DNA of 64,000 bases from Ceratotherium simum simum (lineage: Eukaryota > Chordata > Mammalia > Perissodactyla > Rhinocerotidae). The position numbers and the translations under genes were made by a program. Numbering within the stretch: the first letter of the stretch is position 1; each line of letters opens with the position of its first letter. The stretch covers positions 9,270,537-9,334,536 of the forward strand of contig NW_004454229.1 in assembly GCF_000283155.1 (NCBI RefSeq), read 5' to 3'. Under the pieces are notes generated by a model that made no database searches, had not been told where the DNA came from, and saw only the letters and a list, made by a program, of their open reading frames with translations. Below, one piece after another: positions 41,808-52,794 of the stretch.

Positions 41808-41824
41808 AAATGACAACGAAGATA

Positions 41825-42010
41825 CAACTTCTCTAAATTCCAGTTTCCTCCTTTGTGAAATGGGGATAATAAAAGTGTTATGGGATAATAAAGTGTACGT
41901 TATGGAAATATGTGAAGAATTAACTGAGATGATGAATGAAAGTGCTTACAAAAATGCTTGTCATATAGTAAAGATGAATTAATAATTATTAGTATTATTC
42001 TTAGTTGCCA
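41825..42010 (+). mobile_element. MIR SINE, 3' part
   Basis: 'CCAGTTTCCTCCTTTGTGAA', 'ATGGGGATAATAAAAGTG', 'GTGAAGAATTAACTGAGATG'. The ERE1 at 41600 inserted at or near its 5' break. Confidence 0.85.
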
Positions 42011-42299
42011 CAATACTAGCAATTATCATCACTTGACACACATAATTGACACATGTGAGACCTTGTTGCTATTTGCAATAAATCATCAATGAAAAGTTCA
42101 TTGATGTAGAAATTTCAAAATGTAGAATTAAAAATTTTAAAAAGGAAAGCCCACACAACAGCTTTCCCCAAATTGAGTTAGCATAGGCATCTTCAAAATA
42201 TTCGAGCTGAGTACATGGATGCCTTCCCTGACTCTCCCAGACAGTTGGGCATTTCTTCTTCTGGACACCCATAGGTCATGCTTCTGTATTTCTAATGTA

Positions 42300-42485
42300 G
42301 ATATAATCATACTATGTTGTCATTTACTGTTTTCTTACTGCTACTTGTCTGCTCCTTCCACTCAGCTGTGAGCTCCACGAGAGAAAAGACTGTCCCTTTC
42401 ATGTCTGTAGCCCCTGTATCAAGCACAGTGCCTACCAAACTTTGGGTGCTCAATGAATATTTAATAAATGACTGGGAATGAGAAA
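42300..42485 (+). mobile_element. L2 LINE 3' end
   Basis: 'CAGCTGTGAGCTCCACGAGA', 'AGCACAGTGCCTACCAAACT', 'TTGGGTGCTCAATGAATATT'. Confidence 0.9.
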
Positions 42486-42499
42486 GAGAAAACAAAGCA

Positions 42500-42735
42500 A
42501 GTACTTACGGATTGCCTGCTGTGTGCCAGGCACAGAGCTAGGCACCTTACTTACATCACTGGAGTCAGTCCTCATAATAACACTATGAAATAGGCACTAT
42601 TATTAACCATATTAAAGATGGAGAAACCGAGACTGAGAGAGATGTGTTTCAAGGGCATGAACTAGTAAATGATGGCGCTAGCTTTCAAATTCACTTTGTT
42701 CTAATTCTAACACCCTTATTCTCTCTACTTATCTA
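42500..42735 (-). mobile_element. MIR SINE
   Basis: 'GTGTGCCAGGCACAGAGCTA', 'AGGCACTATTATTAACCATA', 'GGAGAAACCGAGACTGAGAG'. Confidence 0.9.
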
Positions 42736-42739
42736 TATC

Positions 42740-43325
42740 ACCCACCTCATAGAATGAACCCTATTTGAGGAAAACGTAGGCAAATCAGCACTCTTAGGAT
42801 GAAGACCCTCACGTATGGGACCTTAGAAGCAAAGCATCTCTTTCTGACTCCACCAGCCTCCTCTCTGATATCAGATATCAAGCCCCCATCTCTCTGCTGC
42901 TTTTCCTAACTTTCTCGCTCACTGGCTCCATACACCATCTGTCTAGGCCTGTGGCATCTCCACCTCCCCTGAGCTGACCTCTGCAGATTCAACTCTCAGC
43001 AGCTTAAACCTGTGGTATGAGGGACGCCTCTGGATTCTGAGCTGTCTCAGCACCCCTGATGGCCACTGCCAACCACACTTCATCAGGACATATAATTCAC
43101 GGGCTGGGTTATACACCGGCTTTTATATAACATGCAAGACCAATAGTGAGACTAATTGTCTAGGGGTCTGAGGAACCCAAGAGCAACAAATCCATTATCA
43201 CTCCTGCCCCACCACCGCTCATACACCTTTCAAAGGCAGTATATCAGCTGCCATTTTTTTTTGTACAAACCCCATTAAAATGGACATAAAAGACAATACT
43301 ACACGAGGATTTCTTCATTAGCTTC
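42740..43325. other. Unassigned non-coding stretch
   Basis: Nothing recognised in about 0.6 kb. Confidence 0.3.
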
Positions 43326-43329
43326 ATCA

Positions 43330-43495
43330 ACATTAGTTTATTCATTCAGTCAGTCAGTCAGTGATTTATTCAACAAACATTTACTACATAACTGCTACCT
43401 GCCAGGCATTTTTCGAGGCAATGAGAGGACAACAGTGAACAAGGCAGATGGTCCCGCCTACCGTGAAGCTTACATTCATATATTGTTTGAGCTCT
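43330..43495 (-). mobile_element. L2 LINE 3' end
   Basis: (CAGT)n then 'TCAACAAACATTTACTACAT', 'GCCAGGCATTTTTCGAGGCA', 'ACAACAGTGAACAAGGCAGA'. Confidence 0.88.
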
Positions 43496-43499
43496 AACA

Positions 43500-43640
43500 G
43501 ATTAAATGTACCTTAGAGATTATCTAAACACACTCTTCCAGTTTTAGGGAGGAAACTGAGACCCAGAAGTCAAACAGCTAGTAAGTGGCAGTTTCTCTGC
43601 CATTCCCAATTGAAATCTCTTTCCAATACACCAGATGGCG
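43500..43640 (-). mobile_element. MIR-core-like ancient repeat
   Basis: 'CCTTAGAGATTATCTAAACA', 'GGAAACTGAGACCCAGAAGT', 'CAGCTAGTAAGTGGCAG'. Confidence 0.6.
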
Positions 43641-44490
43641 CCCATCTGATGAGTAACATGTGAGCTGACATTTATTAGGCGCCATGAAAGCAGGGACATT
43701 TCAAAAGGCTTGGCATTCAGGGAATGGAGATTTTTTTTTAGTCTTCACTTCCACTGTCAGCAGCTCCACCAGAAGCAGTGGAAACTAATTTGACAGTGGA
43801 GCGCGATTTCTTTGGAGAGACAGCAGGAGCCATATAAATTTTTTAGAATGGTACTGTCATTAGCATGCCCATGTCCAGTAAAAGGTTCAGCAGGCAGCCA
43901 ATGCTTCTGAGGAATTTCAGTCGCCTTCCTTTGTCTCCTTGAAGGTTTTCATTGCATGATATATGTTGCTAGTACAATTGTGTGGCTGTCTTGAGAAAGG
44001 GGAACTGTTTTAAAAATAAAGCTTAGGAGGAAAAACAGAAAGACACTGGCACCCACTCCTGAGACTAAAAAGAAAAACCAAGTGCCAACACTCAACGTTA
44101 GGATCCACTCTGAGTTACCACGCTCCTTCTATATGCGGCCTTTTGTCTGCCTTTCCCAACAGCTCTGCCCACTCAGGAAGGATTCACCCACCTCAGCAGC
44201 ACAGCTTCAATTTTGCTCCTATCTTAACACTTATTTTAAACCTGCTGCTGTCAGGTGAGTGGCAAGGCCTCCTCTGCAGACTAAGGAAAGAAACTATATA
44301 CTTGCATGTGGGTTGGGAGGTAGGGTGCTGGGGAGCTGATCCATAAGCTTTGAGAGCTGTCAGATATGAGAAATGTAGGGCTCATATTGCCAGCCACCAA
44401 AATGGGCTGATTTAGGAGAAAGGTAGGGCTACATGTTTACCAACAACCACTCCAAGGTCAATAGGACTGTAGTAGAAACAGTGAAGGCCC
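43641..44490. other. Unassigned non-coding stretch
   Basis: 0.85 kb without a recognised repeat. No exon seen. Confidence 0.3.
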
Positions 44491-44494
44491 AGCA

Positions 44495-44660
44495 ATCCAT
44501 TGGAAGGATGGATAAATATACACGATATACATTATACTATAGGTACCAAGCCCTGTTGTGGGCACAAACATGATTAAGAACACCCCTGACTCAGGGAGCT
44601 CACAGTTCAGTGCAATAATTCAACAGGTGTGTACATTAAAAGCATCCACAAAGTTTTCTA
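44495..44660 (-). mobile_element. L2 LINE 3' end
   Basis: 'TACCAAGCCCTGTTGTGGGC', 'CCTGACTCAGGGAGCTCACA'. Confidence 0.7.
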
Positions 44661-44824
44661 AAATATAGTTACCCAAAACCTTGAATCATAATCACAGCGA
44701 TCAGGACATGAGAGTACCTATTTTAGCAAGTTCCACAGATAATTCCAGTGTGCATTCGTGATCAGGAATCACCAGTCTATGGATGAAGGGCAGCAGTCCT
44801 GTCAGAGGCAGCCCTTCATGCATA

Positions 44825-44925
44825 TTTTCACCCTGACTCTCACCAGGTCCATGGTCCTGGGCATGTTATTTAACCTTTTGGAGCCTTAGTTTCCCTATTT
44901 GTAAAAGAGCATGATGATAAAAATA
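44825..44925 (+). mobile_element. MIR SINE fragment
   Basis: 'GTCCTGGGCATGTTATTTAA', 'GCCTTAGTTTCCCTATTTGT'. Confidence 0.85.
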
Positions 44926-45045
44926 AGAAATAACATTTGTTAAGAGCATCCTAAATGTTAAGAATGGTGCTAGGTGCTTTACAGTTATTATTTCATTTCT
45001 TCCATAAAATAACCTTATCAGATGGGTGCTATTAACTAATATAGA
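44926..45045 (-). mobile_element. MIR SINE, 3' half
   Basis: 'AACATTTGTTAAGAGCATCC', 'TGCTAGGTGCTTTACAGTTA', 'CAGATGGGTGCTATTAAC'. It faces the preceding MIR head to head. Confidence 0.85.
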
Positions 45046-45060
45046 CTAATATAAAGCATT

Positions 45061-45621
45061 TGTATTGGTTTCCTACTGCTGTGGAACAAGTTATCACAAC
45101 TTTGGCAGCTTACCAGAACACCCATTTCTTATCTCGCAGCTCTGCAGGCCAGAAGTCCAGGCCAGCTCAGTGGGGTTCTCTGCTCAAGCTCTCAACAGGC
45201 CAAACTCAGGGTGCAGGCCAGCTGCGCTTCCACTGGGGGCTCTGGGGAAGAACCCACTTCCAAGCATATTCAGGTTGTTGGTAGAATTCAGTTCTTTGTG
45301 GCTGTAGCTGTCAGCTGGGGCCACTCACGGCTTCTAGAGGCACCCACACCCCTTCTAAGGGAGTCTCCTTCATCTGCAAGCTGGCAACAGCACAAGAAAT
45401 TCAAAGCCTGGGGCTTTGAATCTGACTTCGTCTTCTGCTGAAATCTCTCTGCTTTTAAGGGCTTGTGTGATTAGATTAAACCCACCTGGATAATCTCCCT
45501 TCTTAGGGTAAACATCGGTACCATAATGTAATCACTGGAGTGGTATCTCATCATATTCCAAGATTTCAAGGATTAAGGTATAACATCTTTTGGGGGCGAT
45601 TTTAGAAATTTTGCCAGCACA
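45061..45621 (-). mobile_element. MaLR-type (MLT1-like) solo LTR
   Basis: Reading on + gives the reverse complement of an MLT1-type LTR: 'TGTATTGGTTTCCTACTGCT', 'CTCTGCAGGCCAGAAGTCCA', 'GGCTTGTGTGATTAGATTAA', 'CCACCTGGATAATCTCCC', 'ACATCTTTTGGGGGCGATTT'. No retroviral coding sequence is attached. Frames of 74-80 codons on + are chance. Confidence 0.88.
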
Positions 45622-45654
45622 AAGTTAGAGCCAATAAAATGAATGAAAAAAGTC

Positions 45655-45890
45655 TCAGAGTTTTAGTTGGGATACTGCAGTAGAAGCCCACTCTGCCATT
45701 TATTGTCTGTTTGCTTCTACGCAAGTTACTTAACCTCTCTGGACCTCTCTATCCTCATAAGTCAAATGGAGGACATTATTACCTAGTTTACTAGGCATGA
45801 GAATTTACTGAAGTCATACCTGTGAAATGTCCGATGCATAGCTGGTGCTCAGAAACTGACAGTAGGGTCTGAATAGGAGCTGTTATTTTG
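45655..45890 (+). mobile_element. MIR SINE
   Basis: 'CACTCTGCCATTTATTGTCT', 'GCAAGTTACTTAACCTCTCT', 'AGCTGGTGCTCAGAAACTGA'. Confidence 0.88.
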
Positions 45891-45894
45891 TGAT

Positions 45895-46010
45895 AATGAT
45901 CACTTTTACAATATTGAGGATTGTGATGGGGATTAAATATGATAATGCACCTCATGGGCCTGGTAGGGCCTGTCCCATAGAAGGCGCCTGATACACATTA
46001 GCTCCCTTCT
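45895..46010 (+). mobile_element. MIR SINE, 3' part
   Basis: 'GGATTGTGATGGGGATTAAA', 'TATGATAATGCACCTCATGG', 'AAGGCGCCTGATACACATTA'. Confidence 0.7.
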
Positions 46011-46014
46011 TCCT

Positions 46015-46215
46015 GTAGTTTATGTTTTACACGGTGGTGTGTTATCTCATTTAAGCATTACCACGTCCATGTCAGGTAGATGAGTTATCGTTACTACTAT
46101 TTTACAAATAAGAAAATTTCAAGGAATTTACTCAGTGTCCCTCATTAAATGAGAGCAGAGCCAAAGCTGAAACCTAAACCTGTCTTGGTCCCCAGTTCTG
46201 TGCTTTCCATCTGAA
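46015..46215 (-). mobile_element. MIR SINE
   Basis: 'TATCTCATTTAAGCATTACC', 'ACTATTTTACAAATAAGAAA', 'GAGCAGAGCCAAAGCTGAAA'. Confidence 0.8.
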
Positions 46216-46675
46216 ACTTGCAAAGAACAATCACCCCGTGCATGCCTAAACTGCGTCTGCTGCATCCACCACAGTAAGCACAATTTAATGGCTTGCATTT
46301 TAATCCCCTTAACACTAAACTTACAGAATAATGTAGACTCATCACAATGCCAGTGTCCCACCTTGCCGCAGTATGCACACAGCTCAGAATTTATAGCCCA
46401 CTTCATTAGGAGTACACACACAGCCTGTTAGCAACATCTGTCTAAACTGATGCCAGCACGTCTCCTTATCTCCGACCTACATGACTCTTAAGATGATGAA
46501 CTCAGACTTGGGTGTAGTGCCCTCATATATAGGTTAACGTCCTGAATTCAAAGGTATCTGGCTCCAGACTCTGAGAAATCACCCAGAATTTCACAGCCAA
46601 GAAAACAGAATTGGACTGAGGATCCAAAGGCTTATACAAAGCTCTTTAATTCTCATGTGGCCTGGGGAGTGTAGT
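46216..46675. other. Unassigned non-coding stretch
   Basis: No recognised repeat. The 97-codon minus-strand frame spans into the MIR and has no domain. Confidence 0.3.
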
Positions 46676-46679
46676 TTGT

Positions 46680-47110
46680 TTGTCATTCATTCACGCGTCC
46701 ATTTGCATAGCAGTTTATTTATTCATGTGGGAATCCATTCATTCAACATGTCACTTTCAACTTCCTCTTTTATCAGAAGCAGCAGATTTAAAGGTGACTA
46801 AACGAAGTTCTTGCTCTCAAGGAGCTCACAGTCAAGTAGGAGAAGAAACATGTAAACAGATCACTACAGCTGGACATGAAACATGCTACAGGAGAGCTAT
46901 CAGAGCACAGCGAAGGAAGGGACCAGCTTCAGTTTAATCAGGGCCTTGTGGGTGAAGCACAAAGAACGTCGGCAGGAAAGAAGGGGCGAGAGGCAGGCAA
47001 AGGGCTAGAAGAGAGAAACTACAAAGTGACTGAAAAATGGTGAGTTCAATACAGCAGTGGCATGCATGGGCACGGCTCATGGATGGCACAGGAGGAGAAA
47101 GTCACAAATG
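46680..47110 (-). mobile_element. L2 LINE fragment
   Basis: 'CATTCATTCACGCGTCCATT', 'TTGCTCTCAAGGAGCTCACA', 'GTGGGTGAAGCACAAAGAAC' in reversed L2 order. The 3' end is clear and the rest degenerate. Confidence 0.65.
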
Positions 47111-47388
47111 GCCTTTTTACGTCATGCTCAAGAGTTTATCTTTCCTCCTCATGGGCACAGGAAGTGAAGGACTGATTTTCCTCTAGAATGGGAAATCTTG
47201 ATATTTGACAGTAGAACATAACACTCTGATCCCAGGGCAGGGAAAGTCAAACTGAAGGGGCAGAGAGCTGGTAGGAGACTGATGCCATTAGCCCTGCCAG
47301 GCCCTCAGGTGCCCCTGGAGAATGCTTCCCCTGGGAGCGAGATTCCCAGGGCTGCCCTACAGGACTCTCTACATGATGAACATATTCC
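47111..47388. other. Unassigned non-coding stretch
   Basis: Nothing recognised. Confidence 0.3.
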
Positions 47389-47543
47389 GTGCTGTCCAAT
47401 ACGGTCGCCACTGGCCACATGGAGCTTCTGAACACTTGAAATGTGACTAGTGCAACCAACTGAATTTTTAACTTAAATAAATTTAAATTAATTAAAATTT
47501 AAATTTGCCACATGTGGCAAGTGGCGACTGTACTGGAAAGCAC
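47389..47543 (+). mobile_element. Palindromic hAT-type miniature DNA transposon
   Basis: Left inverted end 47389-47421 (starts GTGCTGTCCAATACGGTCGC) and right end 47511-47543 (ends GACTGTACTGGAAAGCAC) match at 29 of 33 positions when one is reversed. The AT-rich middle holds TTTAAATTAATTAAAATTTA. Same end motif as the element at 23655. Confidence 0.9.
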
Positions 47544-47659
47544 AGAGTTAGAATCTCCTTCGATGCTTCCAACTTGATTTTCTCCTCTCAGGTGCTCTAG
47601 CCTTCGAATCTTTGGCATGAGAGAGATTGTCCCTTTGGGGGGCATTTCTGATACTCTAT

Positions 47660-47790
47660 TTACCAGCTGTCACTCACTGGATTTGAATTCTTTGAGGGCA
47701 GGGACGGTGTCTTTTCTATGTGAGTACACCTAAAGTGCCCGGCATGGGACCTGACACAAGGAACATTTGTTGAGCTGAAGGTGGTAATGT
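47660..47790 (+). mobile_element. L2 LINE 3' end
   Basis: 'TTCTTTGAGGGCAGGGACGG', 'AAAGTGCCCGGCATGGGACC', 'GAACATTTGTTGAGCTGAAG'. Confidence 0.88.
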
Positions 47791-48130
47791 CCAGATGAAA
47801 GGCAACATTTCCAGGTGGGGAAACAAGTCATCTTCTCTTAGGGAAGCTTTACAATTAAACACAAACCACTTCTGAGACGTTTTTAATAGCCCGGAGGTAA
47901 GCCAGATACGAAAATAAAAATAAATTATCCCTGCTAACTTTACCGTTCATCCAAAAGAATTTCTTTACTTCTTTTCAGTATCAGGGCTCTATGCAACAAG
48001 TAGGCAGATTTTCTTTCTCTCTGGGAATGTCACTCCCATTTTCTACTGCTAAGTAGCTTAGCAAAGACATTAACTATAATTTTTCTAATATTCCTGACTA
48101 TAAGAAATATTCTAAGAAAAAATAATAGCC
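47791..48130. other. Unassigned AT-rich stretch
   Basis: Nothing recognised. Confidence 0.3.
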
Positions 48131-48134
48131 CAAA

Positions 48135-48345
48135 TAACTAGTGTTTAATAGCACTTCATCTTTTACGAAACATTTACTCATGCACTGATGGGTTTGATCG
48201 CAACAACAGCCTTGTAAGTTTCAAACCATCATTCCCATTTCACAGAAGAAAAGGCTCAGAAAGATTACCCAATTGTTCAAAGATACAAAGCTTCGAAGAG
48301 GGGGAGTTAGATTTGAAAACCAGATTTATCTAAGAAGCCACCTAC
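48135..48345 (-). mobile_element. MIR SINE
   Basis: 'TAATAGCACTTCATCTTTTA', 'CCCATTTCACAGAAGAAAAG', 'GGCTCAGAAAGATTACCCAA'. Confidence 0.82.
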
Positions 48346-48685
48346 TACGTGTAAGGAAAACACTTTGGGCCAATATAAAGATGAATTATATGTAGATCTT
48401 GAAGAATGGATTAGATTTCGACATAAGTAAAGAAGAGGAAGGCATTTCAGGCTAACCGTGAGTTTCTCCTGTTCTCTTTTCCCTGCCTAGAGAACTACCT
48501 CCTCTTTTATCTTTTCCTTTTTATTTACCCAAAGGATTATTTCATCCTGAAAGAACCCAGATCAATTAATTAGTTTCCTCTTCAGAAAAAAATAAAAATA
48601 CTCCACTCAATAATAAATTGTCTCCCTTCTGATTCTCAGAGACTTTTGCTGTCTGTCAGGTCATTTGTCAGTTAACTAATTAATT
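48346..48685. other. Unassigned non-coding stretch
   Basis: Nothing recognised. Confidence 0.3.
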
Positions 48686-48689
48686 TATC

Positions 48690-48780
48690 CATCCATCCAA
48701 CCAACAAACTTTCAAGGAGCCCCTGTTGCAAGCCAGTCCCTCCACCAGGAATTCATAGATGAGAAAGCAAACAGCCTTTA
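48690..48780 (-). mobile_element. L2 LINE 3' terminus (short)
   Basis: 'CATCCATCCAACCAACAAAC', 'AAGCCAGTCCCTCCACCAGG'. Confidence 0.55.
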
Positions 48781-48954
48781 TCTTCTAGATAAAGGCTTGT
48801 CTCTTGACCTTGATTATTTTGAATTGAATCGTTACTCATCTTAAGATTTCATTTGTCTGTGGCCCACTGCACACCCCCAACCACACTAAGCACAGAAGTG
48901 ACATCTTTATACGTATGTACTGATGACAAACACTGATTAATTGGTGATAGAAAA

Positions 48955-49110
48955 GAAATGAGAAACAATATATTACTATTTGCTGAGCATTTCTTGAATC
49001 CCTACACTGTGATAGGAGCTGGGGTGGAAGAAAAGAAGAGGACAAAAAACATAAAGGAAAAGGCATTTCCCCGAGGAGTCACGAATCTGATTAGGGAACC
49101 AAGGCACTCA
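48955..49110 (-). mobile_element. L2 LINE 3' end
   Basis: 'TTTGCTGAGCATTTCTTGAA', 'TCCCTACACTGTGATAGGAG', 'CCCCGAGGAGTCACGAATCT'. Confidence 0.65.
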
Positions 49111-49189
49111 AAAAAACAAATTGAATTTTAATTAAACAAATAAGAACACACTCAAAAAGGCAAATTGGAATCTCATACAACACATTCAT

Positions 49190-49480
49190 TAAATAATGGT
49201 TTTATTGCACACATTTATTGATCATGTATAATGTGCCATCCACAGTGCTAGGTATTTAGAAAAAACAGCTGAAGTCAAACAGTTTTCACACATCATCTGA
49301 CTGGACACACCAATCCTAAAATGCCAGCATTATTATCCCTACATTATAAATGAAGAAAACCGAGGCTCAGAAAATGTTAACTTGACCAAAGTTACACAAA
49401 ATTGGAGGCACCGAAAGCCAAACTCAGGTCTTCTCATTGCATGCCCACTGTTGCTTCCACTAGACACCACTGCCTCCATT
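49190..49480 (-). mobile_element. MIR SINE
   Basis: 'TTATTGATCATGTATAATGT', 'TTATTATCCCTACATTATAA', 'CGAGGCTCAGAAAATGTTAA', 'AAACTCAGGTCTTCTCATTG'. Confidence 0.85.
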
Positions 49481-49890
49481 TTTATGGTTTAACTAAAGAA
49501 AGGCAAGAATGATGAACATAGGCTAGAATGAGGTGGGGAGGATGGGCTTGGCAAATGAAAGATGGATACGATACTACCATGGAAATTAAAATTTTAGTCA
49601 TTAAATTGAGCTTACTATTGCAGATTCAACTTTTGTGATTAAACCACAAGGACCACTCTTCCTATCAATACTCAGTTAATTATGTCAACCTTCCCTCTGG
49701 GATTTACCCTTGTTCTGGGAAGGGCCCTATTTAAGATAAATGCAGACCTCTCCTCTTGCATTCACTGCTAAGATTTTCCTACACATCCTGGTATATGAAA
49801 TAATGGACAACTGTTACATTTGCATGTATCTGCACTATATGTGCATCCACTAGCAGGGTGGATAGGCTAAGAAAGAAAACCGAAAGTGGG
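49481..49890. other. Unassigned non-coding stretch
   Basis: Nothing recognised. Confidence 0.3.
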
Positions 49891-49894
49891 ATGC

Positions 49895-49985
49895 AGAAAT
49901 TATCTTATTCATTGTTGTATCTCTAACATTATCAAGGTACCTGGCACAGATTAGGTGCTCAATCAATGTGTCCTGTGTTATTGAA
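49895..49985 (+). mobile_element. L2 LINE 3' terminus
   Basis: 'TCATTGTTGTATCTCTAACA', 'GTACCTGGCACAGATTAGGT', 'GCTCAATCAATGTGT'. Confidence 0.75.
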
Positions 49986-51775
49986 CTTAACTGATTTTTT
50001 TTCCTTGTCAACTATCAATCCTCACAATTTCTGCTATACAACAGCCAAAGGAGATACACAAATATTCAGTGTAATTCGGGGAAGAAGGAAGAGCAGGAAT
50101 AAAGAACTGAGAAATATACTGTTATATACTGTTATGACCTTTGTCAGCCTGCTCCTTCCTTCTCCAGTCCCTCTCTGAGATACATAACCTTTGTATGAAA
50201 CACCCAGGTTCCAGTCTATCAAGTCCAAAGTTTATCACCAGAGCAGAAAGTAGATCATCAGCCTCACTAGCAAGTGGGGCCTGGAATTGGTCATGTGGCC
50301 ATAGACCGAATATCTGTTGGGCTTAGAGTGGGGTCTGAACATCCAGGTAATAACTGAGTTACTATTCTTCTGTGAACTTGGCCAGCATACAGGACTATTC
50401 TGCCAGCTTGGTTTGCAACTGTACACTGTTCCTCCTCTGGAATGGGAATGCCACCCATTTACATAGAAATTTCTTCTGGATCTAGCCCTTGCCAGATGCT
50501 GTCCTGGGAATTAGGCCCTTACTTCCCTTACTATGGGCTCTTGGCTGGGTTCTGCCATGGAAAGGATGCCATGGGGCTTGTTCCTCTAACCTGCGAAGCT
50601 TCAACACCCATTGCTCATACCTTCTGCTGCTGGGCCCCATCTACCACATTAATCCCCTTGCATTCTGATACCAGCTGAAGGAAAGCCCAGGTTTCCAAAA
50701 GCTCTATGGATCCTGCTTGTTACTGCCATCAGTCACAGTCAAGTAAGTTCCCCTAATTCCTATATTTCTCAATCTTACTTTACAGTCTTTGAATATCTCA
50801 TAGAAGAGCCTGCTTGAGTCATGACAATCACACAGTCTCAGGTTTGAGGGAGCTAGTTTATCTTTTTCTAGGTACTAAACACAAAAAGATATCACAAGTA
50901 AATTATTATAGATTTACAGTCGAAACTGTTAAAAGTAGGAGTACAGCATATTTTACAAGCCCAACTCCAAGGTCCTAGAAGAAAGTAACCTTCAACATAC
51001 CCTGAATTTTTTCTACGAGTTAAAAGCATCTTTACAGTTCTTTCCTTTTGGGGATTCAGAGCATCTTGGTGACAAAAGCATTTTCAGGTGCTTCTCTTCT
51101 GCCTTTAATCTTCTAACTCTGGGCAAAGGGGTCATAAAGGACACTCCTTAGGCAAAGACATAAAGAGACAAGAGACTCCTCTGGAGTGGAAAGACTGCCA
51201 AGGTGCTTTCCTGGGAGTGCGAGTGGGGACGGTGGTGGGTATACATCAGGGGCTACAGGAGGTGCCTGCATTTCTAAAGGAGGTACTCAGAACATGTGGT
51301 ATCTCAGAACCTATTGGATCTTACAATTTCCTTATTCTTACTTCTCAAGGAAAAAGCAAAAACAGGAGGAAGAAAAAAACAAAAACATACGCAACGACCA
51401 CAGCAACACACACATAACTCTTTGGGTATACACGTAACCCCTTGCTGGTTGCTTTATAATTTTAGATATTCCTCTACATAATTTAATTTTTCCCAACCCA
51501 TTAACATTTTTTTGCAGTCACTTACTATTACGAATCCTAATATTTAACAGCAAATACTAAAGGTCATAATCTACTGACCATTCTTAAAGCAACTTTTAAC
51601 CTGTTTTTCATTTATAAAAGAGCTGAAACTCTAAGCATTTCAAACCAGGTTTAAACAGAACTATGTCTTTAGACAGTCTCCATTTGTCATTCCCTAGAGC
51701 CACGATTCTTAACATAATAGACCAACTGGAAAAATTTCAAGAAGGGCAATTTCAGATCAGCATCCTTTGATCATT
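49986..51775. other. Unassigned non-coding stretch
   Basis: 1.8 kb, one of the longest stretches without a recognised repeat. Scattered frames of up to 83 codons have no domain. It may contain diverged repeats that need a profile search. Confidence 0.3.
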
Positions 51776-51779
51776 GTTA

Positions 51780-51840
51780 TTTTGGCAGCACAATTCATGC
51801 ACTTAGTAGACACTCAATAAATACTTGTTGAATTGACTTG
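51780..51840 (+). mobile_element. L2 LINE 3' terminus (short)
   Basis: 'TGCACTTAGTAGACACTCAA', 'TAAATACTTGTTGAATTGAC'. Confidence 0.7.
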
Positions 51841-52302
51841 AAATGGGTTGTTACCAGCTGCTAAAGAGTCCTAAAATGGGTGCTATGAGGTTCCCCCTGC
51901 TGAGTTACCCTAGTTTATGTGTGAGCCATCACGCCTGTTAACAGCACTAATTATCTACCAGCTAAATGGAAAAGATATGATTGATCAGCCATGACAGATC
52001 AATACTTACATGTTTATTATTATTATTTTTATTTTAATCATTCTTAAGGGCTGCTTTACTTGGTATAATTACGAGTGGTCCCTGAAATCACTGAGTGAAT
52101 TACGACAGCTGAGATGTACTTGGAAAAAATCCATAGAGGATTAGCGGTTAATGGTGCATGTCTCCCACACACTCTCACACGCATGGACCTATGGCACAGT
52201 AGCTTTTCCCAACGCTCTCTGCCCTCAACTCTGTGTTTTTTCTTATGACTAAGCTAACCAAACTCCAAACATCCAGCAAGCTCCCAATAAGCAGAATCTC
52301 AA
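51841..52302. other. Unassigned non-coding stretch
   Basis: Nothing recognised. Confidence 0.3.
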
Positions 52303-52342
52303 TCTCTCTCTCTCTCTTTGTGTGTGTGTGTGTGTGTGTATG
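52303..52342. repeat. Compound (TC)n(TG)n microsatellite
   Basis: Eight or so TC units pass into eleven or so TG units. Confidence 0.95.
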
Positions 52343-52790
52343 TTTTGGGGGAAGGAGGAAGAATGTGGGGAATGGGGAGCGGAGAGTCAACCATGCTCAA
52401 AGCCAAAGCCTTGGCTCCCCACCCTCCTTGTCCCCACTCTTGCTCACCGTCTCCTTGCATCCATCCAGTGTCTGATCTTTAGGACTCCCATTTTGCATGG
52501 CAGGCTTGCCTGCTGGACCAGGCAGTTTTTGATGCACTGGAAGTTTACCCCTTGGTCAGTTCCTGTCCCCACTTGGGCCTCTGGAGAGATCCATGGGGGG
52601 CAGATGGATCCTAGCACTGCCTAGTATGTGACAAAAGCAGTGCTGGTGGTGGCTTCAAAGGCCATACCAAGGGATACAGACCAATGCTGACAACCACACA
52701 GCTCAACTCATCATGGAGGCAAACGAAAAGAACATCGGACTTGAGGGTGTGCCTTTCTTAAACAGTTAGATCCAAACCATCCTCATCTCT
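52343..52790. other. Unassigned non-coding stretch
   Basis: Relatively GC-rich for the window. I looked for a diverged coding match in several frames (for example around 52630-52740) and recognised none. Confidence 0.25.
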
Positions 52791-52794
52791 TGCT

